The notes below the pieces were generated by a model. It was not told the origin of the DNA and ran no database searches. It saw only the letters and a list, made by a program, of their open reading frames with translations. DNA of 64,000 nt from the NCBI GenBank assembly GCA_021464245.1, contig JADCRB010000029.1:1664623-1728622 (forward strand), given 5' to 3'. A program made the translations under genes and the position numbers. Within the stretch, counting starts at the first letter, position 1. Each line of letters opens with the position of its first letter. Of the stretch, positions 59,772 through 64,000 are shown in pieces. This stretch comes from Carallia brachiata. Its lineage: Eukaryota > Streptophyta > Magnoliopsida > Malpighiales > Rhizophoraceae.

Positions 59772-60397
59772 AAGAAAAATAATGTCAATCGGATTTTTAC
59801 GCGATTACCTTTTCTGTAGTATGAGATAGTTGTATGCAGTGGGTGTACAACCGATGGTCAGACTGAAAAAGCGCGGTTATCTTTTCAATTGAAGAGGAAT
59901 CTATCTCTTGTTAACCCTAATTTCTTTGATCGGTCGGTGTGTGTTTGTTTGCTTTGAATGATTCCGTGGGTGTTTAACAACTCTGATGATTTTCAATGTG
60001 CAAAGGGGGCAAAAAAAGAAAGGATTTGGAAAATGTCTCCGGTAGCAGGACTAAAATAAAAGCATTCGAGGGGCTTATTGCTGAAATAGTGATATATATG
60101 ATGGTTTTCTTTCTAGTTTTTATCCGTGTTTGATAGCAGCAACTTGACCAAGGGCTTTACGGCTTTGCAGCAACTTGTCCAGATTGCGTTACAGTTTTTT
60201 TTTTTTTTTTAAATAAAAAAAATTGAAGTCTAAATGTATTTGATGTTATTGTAAATGTATTTAATACCATTTTAAAGTTTATTTATTTATATAAAAAAAG
60301 TCATTTTTTTTAATGCAGTTCGGAAGTTCTATGGCCAGATCTTTTCTGTTTAACCAATCGTCTTTTTTTGGTGTTTTTGGGCCACCTATTCCTTTTT

Positions 60398-60430
60398 GGG
60401 GGGGGGGGGGGGGTGTGGGGTTGGGGTTTT
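60398..60430 (+). other. G-run with G-quadruplex potential
   Basis: 16 consecutive G are followed by TGTGGGGTTGGGG, giving at least three G-tracts within 30 bases on the plus strand. It lies about 630 bp downstream of the TLP stop codon. Confidence 0.7.
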
Positions 60431-60581
60431 TAGGGCTGGTAGTCTAGCAACGAGGATGGAAGAAGGTAAAGAAGGAATTTAAAATTTAAGTTTTAAATTT
60501 TTTAATTAAAAATTATTATTTTTATCCATCTTATCTTAACTACTATTGAGTCTTTTAATCGTGCACAATCTTTAACACACC

Positions 60582-60731
60582 CATTCATTTAGATTGGAAG
60601 TAATGTCCTAACAAAACAAGATGGGTTTTGATGAATTACCCAACAGTTCCGCAAATTGAGGATGGCTTCACATGCATTCATTTAGATTGGAAGTAATGTC
60701 CTAACAAAACAAGATACCCAACAGTTCCTCA
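60582..60731 (+). repeat. Tandem direct repeat, about 86-92 bp
   Basis: CATTCATTTAGATTGGAAG starts both copies. Both continue through AATGTCCTAACAAAACAAGA and ACCCAACAGTTCC to AATTGAGGA. The second copy lacks about 14 bases (GGGTTTTGATGAAT). Confidence 0.85.
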
Positions 60732-61389
60732 AATTGAGGAAGGGAAGCCATTAGAACTAATAATGTGTTTAGATTGTAGTGAGAAAAAAATTGATGAGAA
60801 AGAAAATTATAAAAAAAATTATAAGAAAATGATGAGAAAGTAAAATTTTATATTTAAATTGTATAAGAATATATTGAGAAAAAAAGTATGAATAAAATTA
60901 TGAAAATAATTTTATAAAAATTTAAATATAAATAATTATATAAGTGAGGATATTTTTGTCATATATGCATGATTTCTTTTTTCTTTTTTTTAATTGATTG
61001 TCAGTTAATTCCGTACAAAATTTTCAAACCTTGTTTCATTGGTTGCCAAACAAACAACTTTTTGATTTTTTTTTTTCTAATTCTTTTTCCACAGCATTAC
61101 CAAACACACGGTAAATAAGCTAACATGAGATTTTTTTTTACTGTCCATTTAAGGGTCATTAAAGAATTATAAATTTTGAAGGTAAAAATTTAAATTTTAA
61201 TTATTAAACGTCTATTATGTACATGACATGAGTTTACATTACACATAAGTGGCATATAATTCATTTTAAAATTCCAGCTCAGCAATCCAGATCGTAAGCC
61301 TCTTAGCCCAACAGGTAGAACGTTGGTAGAACTATAACTTGGGCCTTCCTTTTTATAATAGGCTCGGCAAGAGCATTTGATCTGTTAAC

Positions 61390-62050
61390 AGCAAAAGTCC
61401 TGGGGGCATTCGGGTAATTTCGCACTCCTCACAGCACAATCATTCCGGTCGGGTTTCGGACCATCCACGAAAATCCTTCCTTTTAAACTAACCCAAGCGT
61501 GGGTTCTCGCTTCCTCCGCCGTCTCTCTCCTTCACTCTCCCTTGCCCTGGTCAGGTCTCGTCTCAAGCACTTCGTTTATCTCATTGATTGGCCTCTGGAT
61601 TTGACTTTTGTTTTGCTGTTTGAATTGTTGATCAAGTTTTGGTCAGATGTCTGTTGTTTTTTTGGTATTTTAGTATTTGTTATTTTTATTTATTTATTTA
61701 TTTTTAAATTTTCGCCCGATGATGCACACAGTGAATTGTGCAGAACGGTTGCTAAGGTGTTTGTTAATCGCTAGCCTTCCTCACTCACCACCACATCCTC
61801 CGCCGCCTCCGCCGCCTTTACTGCCAGCACCACCTCCCTCTCCAACTCCTCCTTCTCCTTCTCCTTCTCCTTCTCCTTCTTAATTATACATACACGCATA
61901 TAAACGCACGCACACATGTACACAAATATGAGGTGTGTGCGGTGGTGCGTGGAGGCTTGCTTTTGATGGACGCCGTTAGCGGTAGAACCGTGAATGATCT
62001 TTACAAAGCTATGAGATCTGAGGGCTTTTTGTTCGTTACTTCATTTTGAT
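61390..62050 (+). other. Leader module 5 with micro-ORF at 61966-62049
   Basis: The promoter-like GGGGGCATTCGGGTAATTTC, a pyrimidine-rich leader, GCCCGATGATGCACACAGTG, CTT triplets (61852-61880) and a 27-aa frame beginning MDAVSGRTVNDLYKAMRSEG follow in the module order. It is more diverged than modules 1-4, which makes the kept frame more informative. It lies outside the EP1 duplication. It may be the 5' end of a plus-strand gene continuing beyond the window. Confidence 0.45.
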
Positions 62051-64000
62051 TTATTTTTTAAATATTTTTTAGAGCAACTTCTCTGCAATTTGTTCTGCCC
62101 GATTGTGTGTTTTTGAAGTTTTATTGTCCGTTGCAGCTGCTGCACAATGATGAAACTCTTTTAAGTGGAGATGCTTTTGATTTTCATTAAGAGCCTCCGC
62201 GTCATTTTTCCATGGGCAATACTCCACTAGCAGGAACTGTTTCTGTTACTGCTTGTGGTGGCAGTGGCGGTGGCGGTGGCGGTGGTGGTGGTGGTGGATT
62301 TTTTTGTTGTTTTGTTTTGTTTTTTTGAGAGGAACTCTGGCCGCTGGTGTTATGCTTTATGGATTACGTGGATAGGTTTTTATTGAATATCATGAGATCT
62401 CTACTGCCCAGAATTAATGGTTATGATCTGAGGGCCTCCGGCCTTGCTGCTTGAAAATGCTTTTCAATGTTTACCGTGGTTATATCTGTTGTGGAGCTTG
62501 ACCTATGACGCATTCAATTTAAGTCTTTAATTTCCAATTTTTGGAATTTTCAACCTGCCAGATTAAGCCTGTCTGAGTGTCTGTCCCAAACATCAGGTTG
62601 TATTATTATTTTTTAGGGTTCCATTAGGTGGTCATATAGCATCCTGACACCGTTTGATTTGTGCAACGAGACATAACGAGACATATATTTTGTGCAGTCG
62701 TATTTAGAAAATATGAATTGAAAAAAACAGTAATATTTTTTGTATCATTTTTTAGTAATGTAATTACACAAAATATATATCTTCTTGCACAAAATATGAG
62801 TCTGAAAATTGTTTGGCCACAACATGTATGGCCACCTACTTTTTCCCTATTTTTTATTTCCCCTTTCATTTTGCCAGTTTTTCTTCTTGTTGCAGTTTGT
62901 TTTGTATTCTATTGTTTGTTGGCAGATACATAATTTTGGGGGTTAATTGTGAAATGACTTAAAAATTGGTACTCACAATTTGTTTGGTGCCCTATGATGG
63001 ACTATTCAACTGTATTGAGTGGTAGCACGGTAGATTTTGCCCACATTATGGACGGAATGAACGAGTGATGTCATGCTGACATTAGTATGATATCACTCAA
63101 ATTAAATAATTATTTTTTTCTGAAATTTAAGTTTTCGGTCAAAAATTATAGTTTGTGTAACCAAGATAACAAAAATGTGCAACAACCTTGACGAATGTGC
63201 ATCAAGCTGTCAAAAGAGCGCAATAATGGTTGGTGCACTTTTTTCATGCCTTGTTACACGTTCTGTGATGCTTGTTGGACATTATGTTATCCTTGTTGCA
63301 TATCATGTAATATTTTTTGGTGGAAAGCTTAAATTCTAAAAATGATTGATAATTTAATGCGAGTGATGTCATACTAATGCCATACTGACGTCAGGTTGAC
63401 GTCATTTGGTCTAAAATGTGGCAAAGTTTTTTTTGTAATCTAGCTTTTGATGAAAACCATTAACAATATACCACGTATGATCTGTTGAAAGCTATGAGAT
63501 CTGAGGGCCTTCTTGTTAGTCTTTTATTTATTGGGCTTTGATATTTACCCTCTTGAAGTAGGAAGCTTTGATATTTCAGGTTTTGCATCCTTTTGTGATG
63601 TTTGACCACTCCTAAAATTGAACACTTGCAATGTTGAGCCTTTTGGCATTTTCACTGGTTAATCAATTGGTTAGAATTGTGTTTGGTAGCATCAGTGTGA
63701 GGTGCTATCATGGAATTATTGGAACACGGTTTTGAGTCATTTGATCAACCTCTTTAAGTGCCCAGCAGAGTTGCAGACATTGGGTATGGCTTTGTACATG
63801 TTTGAATTGCAGATGAAATGGTTGCAAGTTGAAAGCCAATCATTGGATGGGTCATGTACTGTCTTACTGTGATTTTAAAGAGAAGAAATTCCTTGGTATG
63901 CAGATTTGGCCAATGGTTGTTACGGTGAGAAGGAAGTATTAGGATCTAAGCTACTCTATAGTTGAGTGGGCCGAACATTCTACTTCCTAGTTTTCCTAGT
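62051..64000 (+). other. Possible downstream part of module 5
   Basis: 62190-62300 resembles the GAGCCTCC block and triplet-repeat part of the other modules (GGT repeats at 62267-62297). ATCTGAGGGCC recurs near 62425, and the 23 bases of the micro-ORF core recur at 63488-63510. No convincing exon was found up to the window end. Confidence 0.35.

Larger units (their letters stand above)
59772..61389. other. Intergenic after the TLP gene
   Basis: No gene is seen. It contains a run of 16 G at 60398-60413, a direct repeat of about 86 bp (60582 and 60674), and an AT-rich block at 60760-61113 with MITE-like edges (ATGTGTTTAGAT and CCAAACACACGG). Confidence 0.5.

Noticed and set aside
61297..61335. 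tRNA-like stretch GTAAGCCTCTTAGCCCAACA
   Set aside because: No acceptor-stem pairing, no T-loop TTCGA sequence and no cloverleaf could be built.

Overview
The window is nuclear DNA from a eudicot plant. Its genes carry spliceosomal introns with GT/AG ends, the proteins belong to plant families (chloroplast cyclophilin CYP37, chloroplast Mpv17/PMP22, Tubby-like F-box, EP1-like lectin glycoprotein), the gaps are AT-rich, and there is a Copia-type retrotransposon primed by initiator Met tRNA. The species cannot be fixed from sequence alone. A Sapindales/Citrus-type genome is possible but is only a guess.

Layout. 1-250: broken RNA-binding-protein (RRM) fragment. 1292-7758: truncated Copia LTR retrotransposon on the minus strand that keeps gag and the protease motif, has lost the rest of pol, and holds a plus-strand WUSCHEL-type homeobox fragment. 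9091-13664: CYP37, 12 coding exons, with a frame conflict in exon 1. 13.7-18.8 kb: AT-rich DNA with inverted-repeat elements. 18833-23042: Mpv17/PMP22 membrane protein, 7 coding exons. 23-29 kb: a 0.5-kb Mutator-type MITE, a 1.9-kb MULE with a 608-bp internal tandem duplication, and further fold-back elements. 29141-30998: 5'-truncated, frameshifted Tubby-like pseudogene. 33.0-33.9 kb: a long pyrimidine-only tract.

36-53 kb is a tandem segmental duplication, about 36.0-43.8 kb and 44.3-52.9 kb. Each unit has one intronless minus-strand EP1-like gene (40227-41537 and 49562-50872) flanked by plus-strand leader modules. A module consists of a promoter with TGGGCC boxes, a CT-rich leader, a micro-ORF with the core DLYKAMRSEG, and downstream triplet repeats. 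A fifth module at 61.4-62.5 kb probably starts a gene that leaves the window. 57775-59771: intact Tubby-like F-box gene (424 aa), the paralogue of the pseudogene at 29-31 kb.

The genes are not an operon and show no common pathway. CYP37 and the Mpv17-like protein are both predicted to act in the chloroplast, the EP1-like proteins are secreted, and the Tubby-like protein is a membrane-tethered F-box protein. The observations most worth following are the homeobox fragment inside the retrotransposon, the repeated leader modules with a conserved micro-ORF, and the EP1 segmental duplication. I found no previously undescribed enzymatic or defence system.
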